The notes: generated by a model not told the origin, from the letters alone. Positions 27,799-37,419 are shown, counted from the first letter of the stretch. The stretch: DNA of 64,000 nucleotides from Arenibacter algicola (GCF_018860365.1 NZ_JAHKPO010000013.1:248001-312000), one strand, 5' to 3'. Program-made: numbers and translations.

Positions 27799-30102
27799 TT
27801 ACAATGATTTTATTCTTAGTCCAACAAAAACTGTCCTGGGTGCCCCCGGGCCATAAACGTAATTACTATCCCTATTTTTACCCAGGTCGAAATCGTCCTG
27901 ATAAGCGTTGGTCAAGTTTTTTACCCCACCGAAAACCTCCATTCCGGTATCCATATTGGAAAATTCAAAATTGTACCCAAGCCTGAGACTCAGTTCCGTG
28001 AAAGACGGGGACCTAGTGTATTCATCCAGAGCCTGCCCGGTTCCTTCTCCACTAAAATGGACCAGTTCCATAGGACCTGTATATACTATATTGGCGCTGG
28101 CACTCAATTTTTTGGTGGGCGTATAGGTAAAGGTAGCGTAACCGTAATTATTGGGGGTTCTTAGAAATTCCCGTTTGGTTTCCAAGCCTTTAATATTCTC
28201 CACGGCATCATCGAAGAGGCTGGATTGTAGGGTCAGGCCTGCATCGATCTGTAGCAAATAATCAAAATTAGCCCTTGTTTCCAGGGTAATGCCTTTTACG
28301 GTGGCACCGCTGCCATTTCTCTTTTCGAAACGTTCACCAAATTGGTCTTCCCCCAATGGGAAAAGATAAAAGGCATCATTTAGATGCGTATAAAATCCCT
28401 CCAAGGTGAACCCTGCAATAAAGTGTTCCCTTGCCTTGTCATAATTCACTGATGCCGTAAAACTGTTGGAGCGTTCTTCTTTTAGATTATCCGATAGGGA
28501 TATGCGCGAAATGCCACCCCCGGCAAACGCAATGTGCAAATCGGTATCAAAGGCTTGAGGCGCCCTGAAACCTGTGCCCCAGCCCAGTCTTAATTGTGTC
28601 TCTTTCTTCCATTTGTACAGCAAGGAAAGCCTAGGGCTTAAAATGGCCTTGTCCAAGAGGTTGTGTTGGTCTATTCTAAATCCTGAAAGAAAATTTAAAT
28701 CTGAAGTTATGTCCCAATCATTCTGTACAAAACCTCCAAGATTTCTTGTGGTCTGATCTATTTTGTAATTATAGGCTTCAATTATATCCAACACCTCGTC
28801 ATATACATACTCGGAACCAAGGGTAAATACGGTCTTGCCCCCTAAAAAGGAGTTGAATCTATGATTGTACTGTGCCCCCCCTTGATGGGTGGTAACATTG
28901 GATATGCCATAGGGAGGGTCCGCATAAAACTGGCCCAATTGGGGTTCCTCGTCCGGTATGATGCCGGTATAATGATCGCGATCGGTATATTGACCCCCAT
29001 AATAGAGTATCAAAGCACTTTTTTCTTCATTAAAATTAATCTGATAATCCAAACTGCCCATAAGCACGTTATGGGTCCTTTCTTCCGACTGCTGTGCCAA
29101 ATGTGCGGGTTTATCCACTATCTCACCACCATATCGATATTCATTAATACTACTTATACTCGCTTCCAGTTTTTGGTTTTCTTGAGGGATATAAAAGAAA
29201 TTGGTGCCAAAGGAATTGTTTTTTAGCTGTGGTAGCTCAGAAAAATTATCGCCGTTGGCATCATAGGTGTCACGGTCCCGCTTGCTGACAAAAAAGGTAG
29301 CTCCGGCATTTCTTTTGGTGTTGACTACAGTTGCATTTCCAACAAGAAGGTGGTCGTTACTGCTATTTCCCATATTTTGGTAAGTATAGGTGAGGGTATA
29401 ATCGTTTTTCCTTGGAATCTTGGTCATCACGTTTACTGTCCCCCCAATGGCACTGGATCCATACAGGGCCGAGACGCCTCCTCGGACTATTTCAATGCGT
29501 TCTATCATATTGGTAGGAATTTGCTCCATGCCATATAAACCGGTAAGAGGGCTAAAAATGGGTCTCCCGTTGATAAGGATTTGGGAATAGCCTCCTTGTA
29601 GTCCGTTTATGCGCAATTGGGTGTAATTGCAGGTTTGGCAATCGGTTTCAATACGTAGGCCAGGTTGAAATCTTAGGCCTTCGGAAAGATTGGTTGCCAC
29701 TACATTATCCAATGTTTTGCTATTGATCAAATTTACGATTACAGGAGAGTCCGTACGTCTTTTGTCTGTCCGGGTACCCGTTACCACTACTTGTTCCAAC
29801 CCCATTACATCTTCATCCAATTGAAAATTTAGTTGCAAGGGAAGGGAGTTGTTTAGCGTAACTACTTTTTCCACGGATTTGTATCCTATGCTTTTACATA
29901 CCACGGTATAGGTTCCAAAAGGGGCCTCAAGGATATACTTCCCGGCTTCATCAGTAGTGGTACCTAGCTGGGTGCCCTTAAGTTGTATTGTGGCCCAGGG
30001 CAAAACCTCCCCATCGGAAATGACCGTACCAACTAATGTTCCGGTTTGCGAATAAAGGTTTAAAAGGGGTAAAAGAAGACTTGCCAACAATATATTTTTC
30101 AT
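27799..30102 (-). CDS. TonB-dependent receptor, probably for a metal complex
   Basis: A 767-aa outer-membrane receptor. It has a signal peptide (ends LLNLYSQ), a carboxypeptidase-D-like domain (TLVGTVISDGEVLPWATIQL), and a plug (EQVVVTGTRTDKRRTDSPV, VEIVRGGVSALYGSSAIGG). The plug holds the short Cys motif DCQTCNYTQ, known in a Bacteroidota subgroup of these receptors. A 22-strand barrel follows. The start is the ATG at 30102; an adjacent TTG codon upstream is ignored. Its -7 box lies inside the palindrome shared with the divergent DtxR-type regulator gene, so metal-dependent repression is likely. Confidence 0.9.
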   Translation of the reverse strand: MKNILLASLLLPLLNLYSQTGTLVGTVISDGEVLPWATIQLKGTQLGTTTDEAGKYILEAPFGTYTVVCKSIGYKSVEKVVTLNNSLPLQLNFQLDEDVMGLEQVVVTGTRTDKRRTDSPVIVNLINSKTLDNVVATNLSEGLRFQPGLRIETDCQTCNYTQLRINGLQGGYSQILINGRPIFSPLTGLYGMEQIPTNMIERIEIVRGGVSALYGSSAIGGTVNVMTKIPRKNDYTLTYTYQNMGNSSNDHLLVGNATVVNTKRNAGATFFVSKRDRDTYDANGDNFSELPQLKNNSFGTNFFYIPQENQKLEASISSINEYRYGGEIVDKPAHLAQQSEERTHNVLMGSLDYQINFNEEKSALILYYGGQYTDRDHYTGIIPDEEPQLGQFYADPPYGISNVTTHQGGAQYNHRFNSFLGGKTVFTLGSEYVYDEVLDIIEAYNYKIDQTTRNLGGFVQNDWDITSDLNFLSGFRIDQHNLLDKAILSPRLSLLYKWKKETQLRLGWGTGFRAPQAFDTDLHIAFAGGGISRISLSDNLKEERSNSFTASVNYDKAREHFIAGFTLEGFYTHLNDAFYLFPLGEDQFGERFEKRNGSGATVKGITLETRANFDYLLQIDAGLTLQSSLFDDAVENIKGLETKREFLRTPNNYGYATFTYTPTKKLSASANIVYTGPMELVHFSGEGTGQALDEYTRSPSFTELSLRLGYNFEFSNMDTGMEVFGGVKNLTNAYQDDFDLGKNRDSNYVYGPGAPRTVFVGLRIKSL

Positions 30103-30117
30103 CAATTTAAATTAAAA

Positions 30118-30133
30118 TTTAGACAAATCTAAA
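30118..30133. promoter_or_regulatory. Candidate DtxR/MntR-type operator
   Basis: A 16-bp interrupted palindrome, TTTAGA-CAAA-TCTAAA, in the divergent space. Read on the minus strand it contains the TonB-receptor -7 box TAGATTTG (30131-30124). Its other edge is two bases from the -33 box of the regulator gene. One bound dimer could block both promoters. Confidence 0.6.
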
Positions 30134-30135
30134 AA

Positions 30136-30165
30136 TTTGTTTTTATAAATAAAAATGTATTTTTG
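30136..30165 (+). promoter_or_regulatory. Promoter of the DtxR-type regulator and ZIP operon
   Basis: TTTG (30136-30139), an 18-base spacer, then TATTTTTG (30158-30165), both perfect boxes. The gap to the ATG at 30182 is 16 bases. Confidence 0.65.
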
Positions 30166-30181
30166 TGTAAATAAGTATTTA

Positions 30182-30844
30182 ATGACACGTTCGGAAGAAA
30201 ACTATATTAAGACTATTTTTCATTTAGGAAGAAAGGGCACCCAGGAAGTAGCCACCAATGCTATTGCTGAACTAATGGAAACCAAACCTTCTTCGGTTAC
30301 GGATATGATCAAGAGACTGTCCGAAAAGGACCTGGTAAACTACAAGCGTTACCAAGGGGTTTCTTTGACTGCCTTAGGAAACAAAACGGCATTGAACATC
30401 ATTAGAAAACATAGACTTTGGGAGGTATTTTTGGTGGAGAAGTTGGATTTTTCCTGGGATGAGGTGCACGAAGTGGCGGAACAGTTGGAGCATATTAAAA
30501 GTGATAAACTTATAGATAGTCTAGATCGGTTGTTGGCATATCCTAAGTTTGATCCACACGGAGATCCCATACCCGACAAGAACGGTGGATTTAAGGAAAG
30601 GGACAGGGAGTTATTGAGTGAAGTCCCCGTAAATACAGGAGGGGTATGTGTTGGCGTCAAGGATTCGTCCGCTACCTTTTTAAAATTCCTGGATAAGAAC
30701 GGCATAGCTTTGGGGAACCAGATAAAGGTAATGGAGATAGAAGAGTTTGATGGTTCTTTGAATATTGAGATTGATGGCAGAAAAATGCAAATTTCACATG
30801 TCATTGCTTCTAATTTGTATATTAAAGCCAGTGATGAAATATGA
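30182..30844 (+). CDS. DtxR/MntR-family metal-dependent repressor
   Basis: A 220-aa regulator with an N-terminal winged helix (NAIAELMETKPSSVTDMIKRL), a metal-binding dimerisation domain (RHKRLWEVFLVE-type region with DEVHEVAEQLEHI) and a C-terminal FeoA/SH3-like domain. The ATG at 30182 (MTRSEENYIKTIFHL) is preferred over an upstream in-frame start, because a promoter ends just before it. It overlaps the ZIP gene by an ATGA junction. Iron or manganese is the probable co-repressor, but the metal cannot be told from the residues by eye. Confidence 0.9.
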   Translation: MTRSEENYIKTIFHLGRKGTQEVATNAIAELMETKPSSVTDMIKRLSEKDLVNYKRYQGVSLTALGNKTALNIIRKHRLWEVFLVEKLDFSWDEVHEVAEQLEHIKSDKLIDSLDRLLAYPKFDPHGDPIPDKNGGFKERDRELLSEVPVNTGGVCVGVKDSSATFLKFLDKNGIALGNQIKVMEIEEFDGSLNIEIDGRKMQISHVIASNLYIKASDEI

Positions 30845-31662
30845 AGGAGGTTATTGATTATTTTGAAGCAATTGACCCTATTTTGGCTGCTTTTTATGCC
30901 ACCTTATTTACTTGGGGATTAACAGCTCTGGGAGCTGCACTGGTCTTTTTCTTTAAGACCATGAACCGTGCAGTGTTGGACGGGATGTTGGGTTTTACCG
31001 GAGGGGTTATGGTAGCCGCCAGCTTCTGGAGTCTTTTGGCACCGGGAATAGAAATGAGCCCTGGGGAGGGATTTGTAAAAGTAATTCCGGCGGCAGTTGG
31101 ATTTTTATTGGGGGCATTATTTCTTTTTGGATTGGATAAGGTCTTGCCGCATTTGCATATCAACTTTAAGGAAAATGAAAAGGAGGGTATTAAAACACCA
31201 TGGCATAAAACCACCTTGTTAACTTTGGCGATTACCTTGCACAATATTCCGGAGGGACTTGCCGTTGGGGTATTATTCGGGGGTGTGGCCGCAGGATTTG
31301 ACGGGGCTACTATTGGCGGTGCCGTGGCTTTGGCCCTGGGGATAGGCCTCCAAAATTTCCCGGAGGGTTTTGCTGTTGCCATGCCATTGAGAAGACAGGG
31401 GCTAAGCCGAAGAAAGAGCTTTATGTTTGGTCAGGCCTCTGCTTTGGTAGAACCCATTGCCGCAGTGTTGGGGGCTTGGGCCGTTCTTACATTTCAGCCC
31501 ATTTTGCCCTATGCACTTTCTTTTGCGGCCGGTGCAATGATATTTGTGGTGGTGGAAGAAGTAATTCCGGAAACGCAACAGGACAAGTATACGGACATTG
31601 CCACTATGGGTTTTATAGGAGGTTTTATAATAATGATGGCACTGGATGTTGGACTTAGTTGA
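30841..31662 (+). CDS. ZIP-family divalent metal importer
   Basis: A 273-aa inner-membrane transporter with about eight hydrophobic helices. The ZIP metal-binding helices are plain: LHNIPEGLAVGV in helix 4 and LQNFPEGFAVAMPL in helix 5. The short charged loop LHINFKENEKEGIKTPWH precedes helix 4. It is translationally coupled to the DtxR-type repressor. Together with the divergent TonB receptor and thioredoxin it forms a metal-import module, bringing the ion across the outer and then the inner membrane. Confidence 0.92.
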   Translation: MKEVIDYFEAIDPILAAFYATLFTWGLTALGAALVFFFKTMNRAVLDGMLGFTGGVMVAASFWSLLAPGIEMSPGEGFVKVIPAAVGFLLGALFLFGLDKVLPHLHINFKENEKEGIKTPWHKTTLLTLAITLHNIPEGLAVGVLFGGVAAGFDGATIGGAVALALGIGLQNFPEGFAVAMPLRRQGLSRRKSFMFGQASALVEPIAAVLGAWAVLTFQPILPYALSFAAGAMIFVVVEEVIPETQQDKYTDIATMGFIGGFIIMMALDVGLS

Positions 31663-31707
31663 AATGTTCTATTTTTTATAAATTAATCGTCTATCTTCAC
31701 TAATAAT

Positions 31708-32139
31708 ATGGGAAAAACTGAAAAAAGACATTGGTTGCTCAACTTGCTTATTGTGGTCACAATAATTGTTGTGGCCCTAGCTTTTACGGCACATTACAAA
31801 AATTGGGTAAAGACAGAAAAGGAGGAGCTGGAAATATTGTCCGGAATATATTTCGTAAAAATACCATATGCCGATATGGATAGTGTTACTATGGTGGAAA
31901 AGATACCTTCTATGGAGCGCATCAATGGTTTCTCTGTTAAGGAAAGGGAAAAGGGCGTTTTTAAGGAGGATAGCCTAAGTACGAACAAAGTATATGTTTA
32001 TGTAGATAAACTATCCCAACAAAAGATCAGGTTGGTCTATAAGGATTCCATGAAATTATTTTTAAACATGCCCGATAGTACCGAAACCGAGCTTATGTAT
32101 CAGTTTTTGTCCAATAAAATTAATCCGCCCAAACAATAG
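31708..32139 (+). CDS. Membrane-anchored hypothetical protein
   Basis: A 143-aa protein with one transmembrane helix near the N-terminus (LLNLLIVVTIIVVALAFTA) and a soluble remainder that may fold as a small beta domain (EILSGIYFVKIPYADMDSV, INGFSVKEREKGVF). The pattern recalls the bacterial PH-like domain seen in short membrane proteins, but I am not sure. It is followed without gap by the DUF2141 gene. Confidence 0.6.
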   Translation: MGKTEKRHWLLNLLIVVTIIVVALAFTAHYKNWVKTEKEELEILSGIYFVKIPYADMDSVTMVEKIPSMERINGFSVKEREKGVFKEDSLSTNKVYVYVDKLSQQKIRLVYKDSMKLFLNMPDSTETELMYQFLSNKINPPKQ

Positions 32140-32172
32140 ATGTTGTATTTGGGTGTAGATTTTGCTGTAACC

Positions 32173-32586
32173 ATGAAGAAATATAGTTGGCTATTGCTGT
32201 TTGCTTTTCCCTTTTTAGGGATGTCCCAACACAACCTTTCTGTAGAAGTACAGGGCGTGAAATCTTCTTTGGGGAATATAAATATTGCTATATATAATCG
32301 CTCCCAGGGATTTTTAAAATTCGAAGAGGTTTTTAAGGTAGACCGGATTGCAGCACAGGAGGCAACCACCAACTTCAAGATTATGGATCTTCCCAACGGG
32401 GAATACGCCGTTGCCATTTTTCATGACGAAAACGGAAACGACAAGTTGGATACAAATTGGTTGGGAATCCCCAAGGAATCCGTTGCCTTCTCCAACGCCA
32501 AGATCAAGGCATTTGGACCTCCCAGCTATAGGGAGTGTGCCTTTAATTTGAATAGGGACTTGGATTTGAAGATGCAGTTCAATTAG
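32173..32586 (+). CDS. DUF2141 exported protein
   Basis: A 137-aa protein with a signal peptide (MKKYSWLLLFAFPFLGMSQ) and the DUF2141 pattern: LSVEVQGVKSSLGNINIAIYN, LPNGEYAVAIFHDENGNDKLD and ECAFNL. The family is common in Bacteroidota and has no proven role. The ATG at 32173 is chosen because it begins the signal peptide. A longer frame from 32140 adds non-signal residues and abuts the previous stop. Confidence 0.85.
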   Translation: MKKYSWLLLFAFPFLGMSQHNLSVEVQGVKSSLGNINIAIYNRSQGFLKFEEVFKVDRIAAQEATTNFKIMDLPNGEYAVAIFHDENGNDKLDTNWLGIPKESVAFSNAKIKAFGPPSYRECAFNLNRDLDLKMQFN

Positions 32587-32620
32587 GAGATATAGTTTTA
32601 ACCTTTGTAATAACAGTTTT

Positions 32621-33007
32621 ATGGTACTTATAGCTCATGTAATGGGTTCCCTTTATGGTCTTTTAGCGGTGGTATTTGGTGCCTTTGGGGCGCACGCACT
32701 AAAAAAGACATTGAATGAACAACAGTTAAAAAGTTTTGAAACAGGTGTAAAGTATCAAATGTACCATGCCATTTTGTTGTTGGTTTTAGGATTTAACTTT
32801 AACCTGGAAACCGCCTTGGAACGTTATATGATTTATTGTTTTATTATTGGGATATTTCTTTTTTCCTTTAGTATTTATGGTCTTTCCATAAGTGCGGCCA
32901 AGGGGAAGAAGATCAGGATTCTGGGGCCTATTACGCCAATTGGAGGATTACTATTGGTAATGGGATGGGGCTTATTGCTCTATTCCTTTATCCAAAATTT
33001 AGTGTAG
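32621..33007 (+). CDS. DUF423 membrane protein
   Basis: A 128-aa protein with four transmembrane helices and the family start GLLAVVFGAFGAHALKK, typical of the YgdD/DUF423 family of unknown function. Length is normal. It converges on the next gene with only three bases between the stops, and no terminator is visible. Confidence 0.85.
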   Translation: MVLIAHVMGSLYGLLAVVFGAFGAHALKKTLNEQQLKSFETGVKYQMYHAILLLVLGFNFNLETALERYMIYCFIIGIFLFSFSIYGLSISAAKGKKIRILGPITPIGGLLLVMGWGLLLYSFIQNLV

Positions 33008-33010
33008 TAT

Positions 33011-34543
33011 TCAATCAATCTCCACTTGGGCGGTAAAATCCTTAATAGCCTGGTTGGGTTCCAAAATGTTATATCCCTTCCAAAATTCTGGATCATAATT
33101 TGGCATATAGGTCGGAAGTACCGTGTTATTTTCCTTAATGGAATTGAATTCTTGTTCCGTGATATCCTCAGTATCAAAAAGGATAAGTTCGTGCTTATTT
33201 ATGCCGCTGCTGGCCATATCCAATTTTAAGTGAAGTTCATTTTGTTTGTTCCTTCCTTTTACTCGCTTGTTCAGTTCAATTATCTTTAAAGGTCTTTTTA
33301 TTCCCACTTTTGCGCCCAGTTCCTCTTCCAGATAGCGCAAATAATAAAATCCGTCTTCGTTTTTAGAGAAGATCATTTTGCCCCTGTCCAAATATTGATC
33401 CAAGGAAATACCTAAAAGTTTAAAGGTTCTTAATGATTTAACATTGTTGTAATCTAACCGGATAATGGCAAAATCATCGGCATTTATATATAGCCTTCCC
33501 TTGTAGTCCGCACCCCTTTTGGGCTCAAAATCCAAAATATACACCGCATCATCGCCCCAATAGGTAAAATCTATCATCTTAAAATCGTAGCGATTGTCTT
33601 TGTTGATAAAGTTGAGGTCGGAATCCTTGAGAAAGAACTGTTTTTCCATAATTTTCCCCAAACTTCCCTTTTTAAAGGAGGCAAAATTCTTCTTGCGCTC
33701 TTCTTCCTTTTTTTTCTTTTCTGCCAGTTCCTTCTTCAGGGCCTCGGCATCGGTAGAATCGGTTGCGAAGGTCATAAATTCGTCCGCGTCCACTTTAGTG
33801 CCAAATAGTCCCGATTTTATTTTGAAATAGGAATCGGGCTTAATATTTTTCTTTAGAATGTCATTGAATTTTTCCTCCAAGGAAGTCAGGTCCAATTCAC
33901 TTTGCTTATCATAAAGGTCCGAAGCCTTTATTAGGGTCAGTTTTTGGTTGTCCTCTTCAAAATTGCCATAAAAGTCACCTAGGATCTCGGTGTATCGACT
34001 GGATTTTCTTGGGATGGAATTTAGTACACTGTCCAAGAATTTCTTGTTTAGGGCCTCTATAGTAGATTCCTTGAACGTATAGTTGCTTTTTGTGAGGGTT
34101 TGATGGTAGGAATCCCGGAAAAACACGCGTTTTTTAGTGAGATTGGTACTGTAATTTCTGTCGATATTGATTTTTACCTGTTCAATAAGTTCTTCCGCAG
34201 TATATTGTTTATTACTTACAATAACAGGATTTAACTCTATGGGTTTTGCACTTAAAAAAATGACACTTTCCTTGAATTCGTTCAATGGCTTGCCCAAGGC
34301 TTCATATCCCATGCATGAAATAAAAAGGGAGTCGGTTTCCTTGGTGTTTGGATCGATCTGTAAACTAAAACGGCCTTCTTCATTGGTAATCACCCCTTTT
34401 TTATTGGATAATTGTACGGTGGCGTAGGGTATAGGTTGTTGGGTTGCGGAGTCTTTTACAACAGAGGTAACAATTTGGGCCTGATTGTAGCAAAATCCAA
34501 AAACAATTAGAAAAGTAGTAATTAAGGTTCTATTTAATAGCAT
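33011..34543 (-). CDS. Exported protein with carboxypeptidase-like regulatory domain
   Basis: A 510-aa protein with a signal peptide (ends FCYNQAQ) and an N-terminal carboxypeptidase-D-like domain (VVKDSATQQPIPYATVQLSN and TNEEGRFSLQID). A Lys/Glu-rich coiled segment (AEKKKKEEERKKNFASF) and a beta-rich C-terminus (VYILDFEPKRGADYKGRLYI) follow. It resembles a Bacteroidota envelope family often next to or related to DUF5686-type outer-membrane proteins. The function is unknown. Confidence 0.75.
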   Translation of the reverse strand: MLLNRTLITTFLIVFGFCYNQAQIVTSVVKDSATQQPIPYATVQLSNKKGVITNEEGRFSLQIDPNTKETDSLFISCMGYEALGKPLNEFKESVIFLSAKPIELNPVIVSNKQYTAEELIEQVKINIDRNYSTNLTKKRVFFRDSYHQTLTKSNYTFKESTIEALNKKFLDSVLNSIPRKSSRYTEILGDFYGNFEEDNQKLTLIKASDLYDKQSELDLTSLEEKFNDILKKNIKPDSYFKIKSGLFGTKVDADEFMTFATDSTDAEALKKELAEKKKKEEERKKNFASFKKGSLGKIMEKQFFLKDSDLNFINKDNRYDFKMIDFTYWGDDAVYILDFEPKRGADYKGRLYINADDFAIIRLDYNNVKSLRTFKLLGISLDQYLDRGKMIFSKNEDGFYYLRYLEEELGAKVGIKRPLKIIELNKRVKGRNKQNELHLKLDMASSGINKHELILFDTEDITEQEFNSIKENNTVLPTYMPNYDPEFWKGYNILEPNQAIKDFTAQVEID

Positions 34544-34681
34544 AGAAGAGGTCTAAGGAACACCAAATTAAGGAATTGGAATTCTGAATCCAATGGACTT
34601 GTGATTATTTTAAGACACAATTCTACTTTTTCAGCTGGTCGTAATAGGTGTTGAGGGAATTAAATGGGTTGTAATACAAGA

Positions 34682-34831
34682 TTAATGACAACCACAATCC
34701 CCATCACCACAGGCTTTGGAGTTTCGTTTTTTTCCTGCAAACAAAGATTTTGGCAATAGGAATTTCTTAACGAGATACCCGAATGCCAAGGCAACTGTGA
34801 TATAGACCAGTATGTGTTGAAGAATACTCAT
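34682..34831 (-). CDS. FeoB-associated Cys-rich membrane protein
   Basis: A 49-aa protein starting MSILQHILVYITVALAFGYL, one transmembrane helix, followed by a basic linker and a C-terminal cysteine cluster (ACGDGDCGCH). It is the small FeoB-associated protein of Bacteroidota, comparable in role to FeoC/YtfE-type helpers, although its mechanism is not proven. It follows feoB by about 100 bases on the same strand. It is too short for most gene callers. Confidence 0.75.
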   Translation of the reverse strand: MSILQHILVYITVALAFGYLVKKFLLPKSLFAGKKRNSKACGDGDCGCH

Positions 34832-34936
34832 TTTTATTATTCGTTTTGAACGTTGAACAGATAAAAGTTTAAAGCTGCTTATTTATCTATCGGAACCAAA
34901 GTCCGTTACTTTTTTTCCTTTTTTTGATCGTCCGGA

Positions 34937-37174
34937 TTACTTTAAAATCTGGTATGCAATCAATGCTACAATATACGCAAAAAGACTCATAAAAACCAGC
35001 TGGGCTGCAGGCCATTTCCAAGTATTTGTCTCCCTTTTTACTATGGCGAGCGTACTCATGCATTGCATGGCGAAAGCATAGAAAAGCAACAAGGATATCC
35101 CTGAGGCCAGATTAAATAAAGGTTTTTTTGTTTTGGGATCGATTTCGGCGGCCATTCTGTTCTTTATAGTATCCTCTTCATCACTGCCCACGCTATAGAT
35201 GGTAGCCAAGGTACCCACAAAGACCTCTCTTGCGGCAAAGGAAGTAAGGACGGCAATACCAATTTTCCAATCATACCCTAACGGGCGCACCACAGGTTCT
35301 ATGGCCTTTCCCATGTATCCCATATAGGAATTTTCCAGTTTATAACTTGCAATTTCCTGGTGGGTAGCCTTTTCTTTTAAGGCCATTTCTTTTACGCTTA
35401 GGGAGTCCATTAGTGCTGTTTGGTCCAAAGCATAGGTTTTTTTCTCAATGCTATCCTGTAAGGCTAATTTATAGGAGGCCATTGTACTTTCAATATTGGT
35501 TTTATTAAAATCCGAAAATCCTTGTTTTTCAATTTGCTCTCTTACAATTTCGTCGGCATTTTCAAAATCATTGGAAAAGCCATTGGAGCCCAAAAACCAT
35601 AGAATAATGGAGATGGCCAATATAATTTTTCCCGCACCCAGTACAAAACTTTTAGTCTTTTCCCACACAGTATACACCACATTCTTCACAAGTGGTAACT
35701 TATAATTGGGCATTTCCATGACAAAAAAGGTCTTGCTCTTGATCTTCATAATCTTGTTCAAGATCATCGCCGAAAATATAGCTGCGCCAAACCCCATTAG
35801 ATACAGGAGCATTAAGGTCAAGGCCTGATAACTTAGGCCCAAAAATCTTCCTTCTGGGATTACCAGGGCAATAATGATCAGATAAACCGGTAAGCGCGCA
35901 GAACAGGTAGTAAAGGGGGTAACCAAAATGGTAATAAGTCGCTCCTTCCAGTTCTCAATGGTCCTTGTGGCCATGATGGCGGGAATTGCACAAGCCGTTC
36001 CCGAAATTAAAGGCACTACGCTCTTACCGCTTAAACCAAAGGGACGCATCAATTTGTCCATTAAAAAAACAACCCGGCTCATATAGCCAGATTCCTCCAA
36101 AAGGGCAATAAAAAAGAACAAAAAGGCTATTTGGGGAATAAAAATAACGATTCCACCTATTCCAGCGAGAATTCCTTCCGCTATCAAATTAGTAAATACC
36201 CCAGGGGGTAAAGTGTCCTTGACCCATTCACTGGCAGAAGCAAAGGATTCGTCAATAAAATCCATTGGGTAACTGCTCCAATCGTATATGGCTTGGAAAA
36301 TAGTCAGTAGGATGACGAAAAATATAAGATATCCGAATATTTTGTGCGTCAAGATCTTGTCCAAGGTGGCCCTGAGACCTTTGGCTGCGTTAATATCTAC
36401 CTTATAGGCCTGTTTTAGGATACCGTTTATAAATTGATACCTAAGAATGGTTTCCTTTTGTTGAAGTCGTTTTAATTCGGATTTGGATTTGGTGGCAAAA
36501 GAGGCGGCAATGTTGATCGGATTCTTTTCTATGGGCATAAAATTTACATCCTGTGTAATAACCAGCCATAGTTTGTAAAGATCTTCTTTGGGGAAAGTGG
36601 CCTTTAGTTTTTCAAAATACTCGGGCGCAATTACCGTAGTGTCTACATTGGGGGTAATGGACAGATTTTTATAATCGGCGATCAATTCTTTGATTCGGTC
36701 TATACCTGTCCCTTTTCTGGTACTTACCAATGCAATTTTGGTATCCAGCTTTTCTTCCAATAGTTCAATATCCAGGGAAATACCCGTTCTGGACATACGA
36801 TCGGCCATATTGATGACCAAGATCACCGGAATTTTAAGGTCCTTGATCTGTGTAAAGAGAAGAAGATTTCTTTTTAGGTTTTCAACATCGCTTATTACGA
36901 CCGCAACATCCGGAAAATCCTTGTCATTTTTGTTGAGCAATAGTTCTACAACTACGCTCTCGTCCAAGGAAGTAGTATTAAGGCTATAGGTACCTGGGAG
37001 ATCCAGGATATGGGCCTTTACACCCCTGGGTAATTTACAGACCCCTTCCTTTTTTTCTACGGTAATCCCTGGGTAGTTCCCTACTTTTTGTTTTAATCCG
37101 GTAAGTTGGTTAAAGACCGAAGTTTTACCAGTATTGGGATTGCCTATAAGCGCAACCTTGATCTGTTTGCTCAT
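34937..37174 (-). CDS. feoB: Ferrous iron transport protein B
   Basis: A 745-aa Fe(II) permease. The N-terminal G domain has G1 GNPNTGKT, G3 DLPGTYSL and G4 NMAD. It is followed by a helical linker and the two Gate-type membrane halves, which carry the metal-path Cys in GTACAIPAIMATR and TTCSARLPVYL. It overlaps feoA by four bases. Length is normal for Bacteroidota, with the extra soluble helix insert (about residues 540-600) that is usual in this phylum. Confidence 0.95.
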   Translation of the reverse strand: MSKQIKVALIGNPNTGKTSVFNQLTGLKQKVGNYPGITVEKKEGVCKLPRGVKAHILDLPGTYSLNTTSLDESVVVELLLNKNDKDFPDVAVVISDVENLKRNLLLFTQIKDLKIPVILVINMADRMSRTGISLDIELLEEKLDTKIALVSTRKGTGIDRIKELIADYKNLSITPNVDTTVIAPEYFEKLKATFPKEDLYKLWLVITQDVNFMPIEKNPINIAASFATKSKSELKRLQQKETILRYQFINGILKQAYKVDINAAKGLRATLDKILTHKIFGYLIFFVILLTIFQAIYDWSSYPMDFIDESFASASEWVKDTLPPGVFTNLIAEGILAGIGGIVIFIPQIAFLFFFIALLEESGYMSRVVFLMDKLMRPFGLSGKSVVPLISGTACAIPAIMATRTIENWKERLITILVTPFTTCSARLPVYLIIIALVIPEGRFLGLSYQALTLMLLYLMGFGAAIFSAMILNKIMKIKSKTFFVMEMPNYKLPLVKNVVYTVWEKTKSFVLGAGKIILAISIILWFLGSNGFSNDFENADEIVREQIEKQGFSDFNKTNIESTMASYKLALQDSIEKKTYALDQTALMDSLSVKEMALKEKATHQEIASYKLENSYMGYMGKAIEPVVRPLGYDWKIGIAVLTSFAAREVFVGTLATIYSVGSDEEDTIKNRMAAEIDPKTKKPLFNLASGISLLLFYAFAMQCMSTLAIVKRETNTWKWPAAQLVFMSLFAYIVALIAYQILK

Positions 37175-37413
37175 AGTGGGGAATCTTCAATAATTTCTAA
37201 CTCTATTAAGGCGGCCATGGAACGCCTAATAGCGATATGGGTGCCGTTAACGTTAATGTATATGGGGTCTTTAAGAGGGGCTACCTGTACCAATTCTATT
37301 TCGTTGCCCGGTAGACAACCTAGTTCCAATAGCTTAATGGGAAGAATTCCATCGGCAAATTCCTTGATGATTCCCTTTTGCCCTCGCCTTAAATGTGCTA
37401 CAGTTGTAGTCAA
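37171..37413 (-). CDS. feoA: Ferrous iron transport protein A
   Basis: An 80-aa SH3-like cytoplasmic protein that assists FeoB. Family features are LGCLPGNEIELVQVAPLKDPI and the closing HIAIRRSMAALI. ATGA overlap with feoB shows translational coupling. A -7 box (37450-37443) and a degenerate copy of the DtxR-type palindrome (37420-37435) lie in its leader. Confidence 0.92.
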   Translation of the reverse strand: MTTTVAHLRRGQKGIIKEFADGILPIKLLELGCLPGNEIELVQVAPLKDPIYINVNGTHIAIRRSMAALIELEIIEDSPL

Positions 37414-37419
37414 TTTTTA

